A stretch of DNA of 64,000 nucleotides. Source: Sciurus carolinensis (taxonomy: Eukaryota; Chordata; Mammalia; Rodentia; Sciuridae). Position 1 is the stretch's first letter; each line of letters begins with the position of its first letter. The DNA is taken from NCBI RefSeq assembly GCF_902686445.1, contig NC_062220.1, positions 89,156,143 through 89,220,142 on the forward strand, in the 5' to 3' direction. Positions 1 to 8,862 of this stretch are shown here, piece by piece. The notes beneath the pieces were generated by a model. It ran no database searches, had not been told where the DNA came from, and saw only the letters and a program-made list of their open reading frames with translations. The position numbers and the translations under genes are program-made.

Positions 1-785
1 TGTGTGGCTGCACCTCTCTGGTTCCATGGACAATATTGGAGCCATTCTAAGAGAGAAATACTGATCAAGTTATTTTTGTAATGTGATCTGCTAGTCTGGG
101 ACATGATCATAGGATGGGATGGAGGGTCTAGGTGAAATGCCTAAATTATGTTGCTTAGTCCCTCTACTCACCCCCCACAGATGACAGTATACTGCAAAAC
201 TGAGGAGGGGTCACTTTCCTTACTATTGCAGAAAACTCAGCATCTGTCTGGGCCCATGAAGCCTGGCAACTCTGAAGACAGGAACCTGTGATGGAGCAAC
301 CCAGGCTAGCCAGGAACTCAGTATGGATTAATAAGTGGACCATTAAAAACTCTAAGGAGAATGAATGAAAAACATTGAAAAGACTGAGTCAGGTAAGAGT
401 GTGAGACAGAAAATGCTCTCTATGTGCTCTGCACCTTCTGGGGACACAGCTAGTTGACATTTTCCAACCCTCGTGTACATCTGTTTGTCTGTTCCTGGCC
501 AGTGAAATATGGGTGGAATGTTGGGTCCCACTTTCAGGCCTGGCTCCTAAAGCCTGTCATGACATCATTACCCTCTCTCTTTATTCATCAGCAGCCCAGA
601 GGCAGAGGACCCAGAGGAAGAAAACAAAAACCCTGTGTGTTCAACCACTGAGATCTGGACTTTGCTTGTTACAGTGCTTCCATACTGACTACTACAGGTC
701 TGAAGCTGAGAAGTCACCATGGAGAAAGAGTAGCCAAGGTCATCTACTTCCTTCTTAGAAGTTTTCCTCTGAAGTTTCCAGAAGT
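1..785. other. Upstream flank of the L1; possible ancient LTR at ~430-697
   Basis: No exon or young repeat is visible. The segment from about 430 to 697 looks like a very degraded mammalian LTR: it ends in a stretch resembling the '...ccactgagat...ttgttacag...gactacta' end of some old LTRs. This is recognition from memory on diverged sequence, so the LTR label is weak. The rest appears unique. Confidence 0.3.
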
Positions 786-800
786 ACAAGTAACTATAAA
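786..800 (+). repeat. 5' copy of 15-bp direct repeat flanking the L1
   Basis: 'acaagtaactataaa' recurs exactly at 2614-2628, at the other edge of the L1. It is read as a target-site duplication, although the last 4 bases of L1 homology ('acaa') overlap the 3' copy. Confidence 0.75.
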
Positions 801-1439
801 GGCTGAGCCCGCCTGCCCCACCTCCCACTGCGGACTTACGCCTGCCCCCACACCGAGGATAAACTCTCATCACTGAGCCCACCCCCCCACCAAGGACGGA
901 CCCTGTGCTGAGCACCCCAGCCCACCCCCACACCAAGGATGAAGGCCGGTAACTGAACCTGCCTGCCTGCCCCCTTACTGCTGAGGGACACTGCAATTGC
1001 CTCTGAGCTGACTCAGCGCACCCTCGCTGGGGCTCCCCAGCTTCTTTGGAAGCTGGTGCAGGCATTTTGAATTATTCCTGAGGGTGTGGCCATCATCATT
1101 GGAAGGGCAGCTCCCTTTCTGAGATACCTACAGGAGAATGGAAGCCCTTTACAGGTACCTCTATTTACTCACTTACATCCTATACCCTTCCCCATCCTCT
1201 TGTTCACAACTAGAAATACTGTAGTAATCAAACTCATCCTGTTCATTACAATAATGTTAAAGTCTTTATAGGGGCTATCTGGTTCAGGGCTGCATTTTCT
1301 CTGTATTGGGTGCTAATGGTATTGATCTCCCCTTCAAAGGAGAGTTAGTGGAAAACTGCAGGATCATAATAAGCCTGCAAGCAGGGAACTTCAGTATCTC
1401 TGACCTTCACTGCTAGAGGGGAATATATAGAAATAATAT

Positions 1440-2403
1440 GAAAAAACAGGGGAAGAAGGTGTCCCTAACAAACCATTGTGATAGAATCCAATGACAGCAT
1501 GGCAGTAGAAATGACAGAAAGAGTTTAGAATCTGCATACTTAAAATGATCCATGAAGCAAAAGACGAGATAAGAGAGCAAATGCAGGCAATGCATGACCA
1601 TTCCAGTAAACAGTTAAAAGAACAAATGCAGGAAGCAAAAGTATACTTCAATAAAGAGATAGAATTCTGAAAAAAAAAAAAAAAACCCAAAAACCCAAAC
1701 AGAAATACTTGAAATGTTAAACCAAATTAAAAACTCAATAGAAAGCATCACCAATAGAATAGATCTCATGGAAGACAGAATCTCAGACAATGAAGACAAA
1801 ATATTTAATCTTGAAAATAAAGTTGAACTAACAGAGAAGATCTTAAGAAGTCATGAACAGAATCTCCAAGAATTATGGGATATCACAAAAAGACCAAATT
1901 TAAGAATTATTGGGATTGAGGAAGGCACAGAGATACAAACCAAAGGCATGAACAACCTGTTCAATGAAATCATATCAGAAAACTTCCCAAACCTGAAAAA
2001 TGAAATGGAAAACCAAATACAAGAGACTTACAGAACACCAGGTGTACAAAATTACAACATATCCACTCCAAGACACATTATAATGAAAATACCTAACATA
2101 CAAAATAAGGATAGGATTTTAAAGGCTGCGAGAGAAAAGCGTCAGATTACATATAAGGGGAAACCAATATGGATATCAGCAGATTTCTCAGCCCAGACTC
2201 TAAAATCAAGAAGAGCCAGGAACAATATATTTCAAGCTCTGAAAGAACACGGATGCCAACCAAGAATCCTATACCCTCCAAAACTAACCTTCAGATTTGA
2301 TGATGAAATAAAATCTTTCCACAATAAAAAAGAGTTAAAAGAATTTACAAATAGAAAGCCTGCCCTACAGAACATTCTCAGCAAAATATTTCATGAGGAG
2401 TAA
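1440..2403 (+). pseudogene. LINE-1 ORF1 (RNA-binding chaperone) relic
   Basis: L1 ORF1p is the nucleic-acid-binding chaperone that trimerises through a coiled coil and coats L1 RNA. The uninterrupted part here is 1714-2403 (229 residues from Met). It begins inside the coiled coil (MLNQIKNSIESITNRIDLME, with a heptad-like pattern), then the RRM-type middle domain (NLRIIGIEEG near residues 62-71), then the C-terminal domain (RILKAAREKRQITYKG near residues 134-149). Upstream, 1440-1713 carries the N-terminal part of the coiled coil but is broken by frameshifts: a stop near 1528 and an expanded A-run at about 1671-1685. The relic ends at the TAA at 2401-2403. Confidence 0.85.
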
Positions 2404-2505
2404 GTGAAAAGCAACAATACAAGTCAGCAAAGGGAGGAACTACCCTAAAGGAAAAGCCAATCAAATGAGAAACCAAGTCAAGTTAAAAACCAAAAATAAG
2501 CCCAA

Positions 2506-2607
2506 ATGACCAGGAATACAAATCGTATCACAATGATAACCCTGAATGTCAATGGCCTAAATTCAATAATCATAAGACGTAGACTGGCAGATTGGATTAA
2601 AAAGTAG
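2506..2607 (+). pseudogene. LINE-1 ORF2 amino-terminal stub (endonuclease start)
   Basis: An ATG at 2506 opens a 33-codon reading frame that ends at TAG 2605-2607. The peptide contains MITLNVNGLNS, the hallmark start of the APE-type endonuclease domain of L1 ORF2p, then RRRLADWIKK. Full ORF2p is about 1,280 residues, so more than 97% is missing and the stub has no activity. It lies about 100 bp after the ORF1 stop, the normal inter-ORF spacing. Confidence 0.85.
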
Positions 2608-2613
2608 GACCCA

Positions 2614-2628
2614 ACAAGTAACTATAAA
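2614..2628 (+). repeat. 3' copy of 15-bp direct repeat flanking the L1
   Basis: Exact match to 786-800. There is no A-rich tail in front of it, which is atypical for target-primed L1 integration. Confidence 0.75.
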
Positions 2629-2843
2629 CACATAGCCCCCACAAATGGGGGCTCATGACCTAACTGACTTCTTTTGAATTTAAATTTCTTCTTAGTTTCC
2701 TAAGTGGATAAATTTGTCTTCCTCTCTATAACAGATTCATGTTTGTTTTAATATAAAAATAATATGTATACAAATTCAGCCTTCAAATTAACTCAACTTT
2801 TAACCTGAGTCTGGATATCTCCAGATGTTAAAATTTGGTTCCA

Positions 2844-3046
2844 ACCAGATATGGTGGTCCTTGGCTATAATCTCATCTACTTGGAAGACTGAGGCAGCAG
2901 AACCACAAATTTGAGGCCAGTAATAACAACTTAGCAAGACTCTGTCTCAAAAGGAAAAAAAAAAAAAAAAAAAATAGGGCTGGAAATGTGACTCAGTGCT
3001 AGAGTCCCAGGGCTTCAAGCCCCAGTATCCAGAACAACAACAAAAA
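2844..3046 (+). mobile_element. B1-dID composite SINE
   Basis: A B1 half (gtggt...ggctgaggca...gaggccag...ctgtctcaaaa) is followed by an A-run and a degenerate ID half ending 'caagccccagtat'. This 7SL-plus-tRNA dimer is typical of squirrels. The copy is diverged. Confidence 0.75.
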
Positions 3047-3121
3047 CCCAACATTTGAAAACACAAAAACCTTGATCCCATTTTTTTTGGTTAATGCTGA
3101 GGTCATTTAAAATGGTTAGTA

Positions 3122-3206
3122 CGGTGCTTTCCCTGCATGCACTAGGTTCAATCCCTAGCACCACCAAAAAGAAATAAATAAAATAAAATAAAATAAAATA
3201 AAAATA
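3122..3206 (+). mobile_element. 5'-truncated ID SINE with exact 13-bp target duplication
   Basis: The distal ID sequence (gcactaggttcaatccctagcacc) with an (AAAAT)n tail is flanked by 'aaaatggttagta' at 3109-3121 and 3207-3219, a perfect target-site duplication. The 5' half of the ID, including the A-box, is missing. Confidence 0.85.
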
Positions 3207-3399
3207 AAATGGTTAGTAACTTGGTTTCACAAAAAGTAAAGAGTATATTAAAGAAAAAAGTTTGGAGACTTATTGAAACCATGTCCTCCTCTGGGACAAG
3301 GCAGATGAGGTATGAAAATGGCTACTGTCTTTTTTCTGCCTTATATTTAGACATCAGTGAATTTTCATAAAACTCTGATGACATTCACACTGTCCAAGG

Positions 3400-3590
3400 T
3401 GAGACCAAGCTAGAGCCACAGTCTAGACCCCAAACATCACCAGGTCAAGGACATACTTGCAATTATCTAAGACCTCCCACTAGGCTCCACCTCTTAAAAG
3501 TTTCCACCATCTCCCAATAGTGCCACACTGGGTAACAAGCTTCTAACTTGTGGGCCTTTGAGGGACCTTCACATCCACACTACAGCAGTG
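3400..3590 (-). mobile_element. MaLR-type LTR fragment, antisense
   Basis: The string 'ctccacctcttaaaag', then 'cccaatagtgccac' and 'gggcctttgagggac' read in the order of the U3 region of MLT1/MaLR-family LTRs on the minus strand. Edges are approximate. Confidence 0.6.
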
Positions 3591-3591
3591 A

Positions 3592-3822
3592 GGTACATAG
3601 AGTAGTGAAACTCATAGAAACAAAAATAGAATGTTGTGTCCAGGGGCAGAGTAGAGTGGAGAACTTGGAGTTATAGTGTGATGGATGCAGAATGTCAGTT
3701 TGGGAAGATGATAACATTCAGGAGATGGATGGTAGTGATGGTAGCACAACGGCGCAAACGTACCACACTGTCCACTGAAAAATGGTCAAGTCGATGTTAT
3801 GTGCATTTTACTACAGTTTTGT
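3592..3822 (+). mobile_element. Ancient L1M-type 3' end
   Basis: 'agtagtgaaactcatag', 'cagtttgggaagatgat', 'ggagatggatggtagtgatgg' and 'gtgcattttactac' are in the order found in the 3' end of old mammalian L1 subfamilies (L1M). An antisense SINE abuts its end. Confidence 0.55.
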
Positions 3823-4047
3823 TTTCAGCATTAGGAATCAAACCCAGGGGCACTCCATCACTAAGCTACATCCCCAACCTTTTTCATTTTTTATTTTGAG
3901 ACTGGGTCTCCTTAAATAGCTGAGGCTGGCCTTGAACTTGTGATCCTCCTGCCTCAGCCTCCTGAGTCACTTGGATGGCAATTCTCCTGTCTCAGCTCCT
4001 GAGTTACTGGGATTACAAGGCATGTGCCACCACACCCAACTTAATTT
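3823..4047 (-). mobile_element. B1-dID SINE, antisense, with internal repeat of a B1 segment
   Basis: The antisense dID (gaatcaaacccaggggcactc) is followed by antisense B1 (gagactgggtctc...cctcctgcctcagcctcc). A ~30-bp B1 segment occurs twice in a row (about 3945-3972 and 3983-4009), so the B1 half is partly duplicated. Confidence 0.8.
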
Positions 4048-4544
4048 TTGTGCTCCTTTGTCCCATGGAGAATGACCCACTTTCTTGTGTTGTAAAGACT
4101 GCCAAGAAGATCAGCACCCACCCAAGTCTTTATTTGAGTGTAGTGAGAGGTAGAATCTAGGAATTTGAGATTTCAAACCTAGGCTTTGAAGGGCCAGGCA
4201 GGTTGTAGCCCTAGTGCTAGGAAGGGGTCCTACAATTGTGGATTTTGTGGGCCCCCAGTGAAAAGCTTCCCAAGAGGAAAACTGGGAAAAGGAAGACCCC
4301 CTGATCACAGCAAAGGTTTACAAGGCAGAAGCTGCAGTCAGCAGGGAGCAGGGAGGTACCCACATGTGCACACACTGTGGCAACCAGCATGGGGAAGTGC
4401 CCTCCAAGGGTGTCTGTGGAGGGCAGGCTGTGCTCTGCTCTGAGTTACTCCATGATGCAGAGAACAGCAGTTTTCAGGCTGTGCTGAAACCTTTGTTGTT
4501 CTATTTTATGAAGCAGTAGTTTGCCATCAGCTACTCCGTTTTGA
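4048..4544. other. Unique sequence, nothing recognised
   Basis: No repeat family, exon or motif that I can defend. Confidence 0.4.
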
Positions 4545-5297
4545 ATTTAAGTGCTGAGGTGGAATGACCCCTTACCTTGGACAAGTAAACAACCACCATC
4601 TGCCTTATGGCGCAACCATAAGGCATAAAGAGAAATAAGTTAATCATGTTGATAAGAATGACCACCCATGAACTTATCACATTAGTCAGAAGCACGTGGA
4701 TGCATGGGCATATCAAACTCATTACATTAGGCCCACACTAGACCACCAAATGATGCAACATCCTCACTTGAGACCCATAAAAGAGGGACACACCAAGACT
4801 GGCCATGACAGCATACTGATCCCATCACCTGGTCACTTGTCACAGGTCTTGCCCAGGAAAAACCCCACAACATCAAACCTCCGAATCTCTATCCTTGCAC
4901 TTTAGCAAAGGATGATTTCTCCTGTCCACAAGTCCCATTCCAAGCTGACACTGTGAAATGGCCAACCGTCTGGACCTTGGCCTAGAATAAGTTCCTGCAC
5001 TTTGACAGCTCTGCACCCTGAACAAGTTCTTTGGCTGGGTATTAATCTTACTGGACCACTTACAGGGACTCTGAATTCATATTTTCTCTCTGCATATACC
5101 CTCAGTCCAGCCCTGTGCCTGCCTTGACCCTTCAACCCCTCTGTAACTCATGAGTTTATGTGTAAAATTGTGTATGATGTGTGACTTGAATGTTACAGAT
5201 ATTAGAAATTAAGATTGTAATAAAGGGGCTGGGGGTATAGCTCAGTTGGTAGAGTGTTTGCCTCACATGCACAAGGCCTTGGGTTCAATCCCCAGCA

Positions 5298-5336
<39 letters not shown>

Positions 5337-5435
5337 GCTTGTAATAAAAGCGCCTGTGACAAGTATTCGGTGAACTGCTGCTGATAAAAGTGGTGTAGCT
5401 GAGAATTTATCATTATTCAATAAATTCTGTCATGT
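4545..5435 (+). mobile_element. Possible unclassified LTR carrying an ID insertion
   Basis: A TATA-like 'cccataaaagaggg' lies near 4768-4781 and 'gtaataaa' (5217-5224) lies about 440 bp downstream, a U3/R layout seen in retroviral LTRs. I could not find terminal inverted bases or a target duplication, so the LTR call and both edges are tentative. Confidence 0.3.
5225..5338 (+). mobile_element. ID SINE with (CA)n tail
   Basis: A near-complete ID (gggctgggggtatagctcag, then B-box gggttcaatccc) whose 3' end 'cagcacca' runs straight into (CA)n at about 5298-5332. Target duplication 'ttgtaataaa' lies at 5215-5224 and 5339-5348. The insertion falls on a possible polyadenylation signal of the surrounding LTR-like block. 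Confidence 0.9.
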
Positions 5436-5485
5436 GAAAAGACACAAACATGTTTGATCTATGTTTAATGACATAGCACGCTCAC

Positions 5486-5870
5486 TGTGGTGTCCCACTG
5501 ATGCCGGTGGCAGCAGCAAGCGGCAAAAGGGGCAGCACACCCAGGACAACTGCCTGGATTAGGGAACAGCCTTTATTTTTAGGACCATCTCAGCTTCCTG
5601 TTTTTGTGCTAGTCACTGGAGGGAGGAGGGAGAGCCTGGGCAAAGGGGATAGGGACGCATACATGCTCAGAATTGGACGTGAATTGAGTTGGAAGAAACA
5701 AAGACATGTCACTGCCTGCACCTTTAATAAATGCCTTGGAACACTCCCCAGCACTCTGGGCTACACAGATTTCACTCCACATCCAATCTGTGGCTTCTAT
5801 TGTCTCCTTACACTGTGGGACTGTAAGGAGATGTAGCAGATGGCTGTGTGTGGCGATAGTGCCCTCTCCC
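5486..5870 (-). mobile_element. Possible solo LTR, antisense
   Basis: A 'tgtggtgtccc' start and 'gcctttattttta' (the reverse of an AATAAA signal) near 5568-5580 suggest an antisense ERV LTR. No matching far end or target duplication was found, so this is weak. Confidence 0.3.
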
Positions 5871-5949
5871 CATCAGCAGGGTGGTTTTTTTTTATGAACT
5901 CCTTTTTCTTTCATCCTCAATTTCTATATCAAAAACAATATGTGGGTTT

Positions 5950-6160
5950 TTTTGTTTGTGTTTTGGGAACCAGGGATTGAACCCGAGGATGCTTAACAAC
6001 TAAGTCACATCCTCAGCCCTTTTTATTTTTTATTTAGAGACAGGGTCTCGCTAAATTGCTTAGTGCCTTGCTTTTGCTGAGGTTGGCTTTGAACTCACGA
6101 TCCTCCTGCCTCAGCCTCCCCAGTCACTGGGATTACAGGTGTGTGCCACTGCACCCGACC
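5950..6160 (-). mobile_element. B1-dID SINE, antisense
   Basis: Antisense dID (gggattgaacccgaggatgc) followed by antisense B1 (gacagggtctcgctaaattg...cctcctgcctcagcctccc). An imperfect target duplication is visible ('caatatgtgg' near 5936, 'caatatatgg' near 6160). Confidence 0.85.
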
Positions 6161-6204
6161 AATATATGGTTTTTTATATTGTAGAAAAGTATAAGATAGC
6201 CTGG

Positions 6205-6303
6205 GAGCTGGGGATACAGCTCAGTTGGTAGAGTGCTTGCCTTGTATGCACAGAGCCCTGGGCTCAATCCCCAGCATCACAAAAAAAAAAAAAAAAAAAA
6301 ATA
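6205..6303 (+). mobile_element. ID SINE, first of a head-to-tail pair
   Basis: A complete ID with A-box 'tacagctcagttggtagag', B-box 'gggctcaatcccc' and a ~20-nt A tail (about 6281-6301) that leads directly into a second ID. Confidence 0.9.
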
Positions 6304-6378
6304 GGCTGGGGATGTAGCTCAGAGGTAAAGCACTTGCTTAGCATGCAAGAGGCCCTAGGTTCAATTTCTAGCACTATT
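6304..6378 (+). mobile_element. ID SINE, second of the pair
   Basis: It starts 'ggctggggatgtagctcag' right after the A tail of the preceding ID and ends near 'tagcacta'. It is either an insertion into the first element's tail or a retrotransposed dimer. Confidence 0.85.
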
Positions 6379-7050
6379 TAGACAGAGAAACAAAGAAAGA
6401 AAATTATTTTTAAAAATTAGAATTTCCCACAATGCTGTAATCATCACAGTTAATAGTTCAGTGTTAACAGTGCTTTTTTCTGGTACTTTGTTTAATCTGT
6501 ATTTAGCCAGGTGCCTTGAAGTTTCAGGTTTCACTGCCCAGGTGTGCTGATGAACCCTACCAAGCCCTTTGCATTCACACAGTAGCTGACCAAATTAGGA
6601 GAGCATCCTGTGACATGGAGCAGAGAGAAAACTTCTTTGCCTGTATGAGACACCAGCCCACCACCTTCTTGGCAGATTCCTCACCAATCATACCTTATAC
6701 TGATGCTGGCAGTTTAAATGACATTGAGCTGGTTCTGAAAGTTTACTGGACCTTACACAGTATCTGTCTATAAAAACAAGATGGTAAATGATGGTTAGAT
6801 TCCCAGGCAAGCTCTCAAAAACTGAGGGAACAAACAACGTAAATTAGAAATCACCTAAGACAGTTCTGAACACAGGCTCCTCCTAAGCCTTTCTGAATTC
6901 CAGTTTTGAAACCCAAAGCCCAGGTCTGGGATTCCCTCCACGCTTACCTTGGGCCCCTCTAAATTCCCAGCATGTGAAGATTTGACTAGACCAATGATAG
7001 GTGAAGGTCAAAATCAAGGTGAGAGGACTCAGGTGGGAAAGGCATGGTAT
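6379..7050. other. Unique sequence, nothing recognised
   Basis: An open frame at 6516-6773 (85 codons) has no motif or family resemblance I can name and is not treated as a gene. Confidence 0.4.
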
Positions 7051-7968
7051 TGTTACAGAGCTGGGGCCTTCCAAGAATCTGAGGCAGCATGAAGACCTAC
7101 CCTTCAAATCCCAATTCTTGCAATCAAGTCAGAAAGATTTCAGAAATGTCAGAGTAACAGGCATGAATTATGAAGGGATGGGAAAAGGGAAAGGGGACAC
7201 TCTCAAGTGAGAGAATGGATCCTCTTAGAGAGGAGAGGGACAAGTTGCCTCTCCTGAACTCCAGTTTTATTGGCGGTCCCAGAGAAATTTCCAGAGAGTC
7301 CTGCTCAGGTCCACCTCTTGACCTTTTGTAGCGGGGAGGGCAGTGAAGTGTTACCGGGGATTGAACTCAAGGGCACTCAACCACTGTGCCACATCCCCAG
7401 CCCTATTTTGTATTTTATTTAGAGACAAGGTCTCACTGAGTTGCTTAGCACCTCGCTTTTGCTGTTGCTGAGACTGGCTTTGAATTGGTGAACCTCCTGC
7501 CTCAGCCTCCTGAGCTGCTGGGATTACAGGAATTACCATCTCTTGAATTTTGACTGACAGCAGGGTGACATCAGACTTTCAAGTCCTCATTCCCATGACA
7601 CCTCTATGTCACCTTGGCCCATGCTGACTGGTTCTAATTGGATTCTTAATCATTTTTACAGGTTTTATGACTAGGAGGAATTATCCTTATCTTGCAGAAT
7701 CTGGTCTGTGAAAAGGGTCACAAAAGTCTCTCCCTTCAAAGTAACTTGGGTTCCTCTTAGCAGTGCTATTTCCTGCCTGCATTTCTTTGCAGATAACAGG
7801 TAGTGTGCTGAGAAATGTGACATATCCTGTCCACTTAGGCCAGGCAGGGCTGCAGGCAAATTGCTTTTTGGCAAAGAAAGCATGTGGGGGTCAGCACAGT
7901 GGGCCCATTTTATTGAATAATTCTCTTAACCTCATGTTCCCACCATCCTCTTTTGTCTGTCCCTAACA
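7051..7968 (-). mobile_element. Solo ERV LTR, antisense, with 4-bp target duplication
   Basis: The block starts TGTTA and ends TAACA, matching terminal inverted bases, and is flanked by 'gtat' at 7047-7050 and 7969-7972. An antisense AATAAA (within 'ccagttttattggcgg', near 7261-7276) gives the R region. Four-bp duplications are typical of gammaretrovirus-like ERV1. A B1-dID at ~7353-7540 interrupts it. Its last ~125 bp (the U3 start on the minus strand) resemble those of the LTR at 57211-57792, supporting one LTR family. No retroviral genes are present. Confidence 0.7.
7353..7540 (-). mobile_element. B1-dID SINE, antisense, inside the LTR
   Basis: 'accggggattgaactcaa' to 'ctgctgggattacagg' is an antisense dID plus B1. 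It sits inside the solo LTR, so it is the younger insertion. Confidence 0.9.
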
Positions 7969-8024
7969 GTATCATTCACAAGTCCAGTGCTGCTAATCAG
8001 GGAGTCAGAAGTGAAATCATGAAT

Positions 8025-8185
8025 TTTAGAGCTGGTTGTGATCCAGGTTAAATCCCAGTTCTGCCTTTCATTAGCTATGTGAATTTGGTTGGATCACTTA
8101 ATGTATTGGGGTCTCAGCTTTCTCTTCGATAAAACGGCAATAAAAAGTACATATTCTTAAGGATTTACGTGATGAGTAGATGGGA
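8025..8185 (+). mobile_element. MIR SINE relic
   Basis: The order 'aaatcccagttctgcc', 'tagctatgtgaatttgg', 'ctcagctttctcttcgataaaa' and 'gatttacgtgatgag' follows the mammalian MIR consensus on the plus strand. Confidence 0.6.
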
Positions 8186-8407
8186 CAGGGAGGGCATCAT
8201 TTCTCAGACTTGAGAAATGACTACATCTTACAGATGCCCACTGTTGATTTGAATTTTTATAATTAGACCACAATAACTGACAAATATGTGATGTAATGCA
8301 TGTGCTAATTAGCCTGAGTTAGCCATTCCACAATACGTATCTATTTCAAAACATCCTGTTGTAACCCATAAATAAATACGTTTGTCAATTAAAAATAAAA
8401 ATATTAA

Positions 8408-8535
8408 AGCTGGGTGTGATGTCCCACGCTTGTAATCCTAGCTGCTCTGGAGGCTGAGGCAGGAAGATTGAGAGTTGGAGGCCAACCTGGGTCACATAAT
8501 GAGAATCAGTCTTAAAAAAATAAAAAAATAAATTA
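8408..8535 (+). mobile_element. B1 SINE without dID half
   Basis: 'agctgggtgtgatgtccca', 'ggaggctgaggcagg' and 'ggccaacctgggtcacat' followed by an A-rich tail. No ID half follows, so this is a B1 monomer or a 3'-truncated composite. Confidence 0.8.
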
Positions 8536-8577
8536 GGACATTTCTTAAGTGTTGACAAACTTACTCTTTCTATTTTG

Positions 8578-8650
8578 CAGCTGGTGATGGAACCCGGGGC
8601 CTCCCCCATGCTAAGCAGGCACTCTACCACTGAGCTCCATCTCTAGTCTT
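8578..8650 (-). mobile_element. ID SINE, antisense
   Basis: 'gatggaacccggggcctcc' and 'gcactctaccactgagct' are the B-box and A-box regions of an ID on the minus strand. Confidence 0.75.
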
Positions 8651-8710
8651 TGCTGGCTGTCTTTGCTGAGAGGGAGCTCCATCCCTCCTCCCCTATAAAA
8701 CATCCCATAT

Positions 8711-8744
<34 letters not shown>

Positions 8745-8862
8745 CAGGGATTGAACCCAGGGCATTCAACCACTGAGCGACATCCATAGCTCTTTTTATT
8801 TTTATCTTTAAATTTTGAGACAAGTTCTCCCTAAATTGCTTACTGTCTTGCTAAATTGCTGA
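8711..8862 (-). mobile_element. B1-dID SINE, antisense, 5'-truncated
   Basis: A ~28-nt T-run is followed by 'aaccagggattgaacccag' (dID) and a partial antisense B1 ending near 'ttgctgaggcc'. The 5' third of the B1 half is missing. Confidence 0.85.

Larger units (their letters stand above)
801..2613 (+). mobile_element. LINE-1 copy with 5' UTR, ORF1 and only the first ~100 bp of ORF2 (3'-truncated)
   Basis: GC-rich 5' UTR-like sequence (about 801-1430) leads into a recognisable L1 ORF1 region (about 1440-2403), a short inter-ORF spacer, and the first ~100 bp of ORF2. The homology stops near 2613-2617 with no poly(A). The copy is bounded by a 15-bp direct repeat at 786-800 and 2614-2628, which argues that 801 is the element's 5' edge. 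Most L1 insertions lose the 5' end and keep the 3' tail; this one is the reverse. ORF1 carries frame breaks, so the copy is dead. That it is an L1 of rodent type is clear; the 5' UTR assignment rests on position and GC content. Confidence 0.85.

Noticed and set aside
568..1065. 165-codon antisense open frame
   Set aside because: It runs through the GC-rich L1 5' UTR and unrelated flank, with low-complexity Gly/Ser/Arg content and no domain; an accident of base composition.
5225..5300. tRNA-like sequence with A and B boxes
   Set aside because: These are ID SINEs: many copies with A tails and target duplications, and no cloverleaf-competent functional tRNA.
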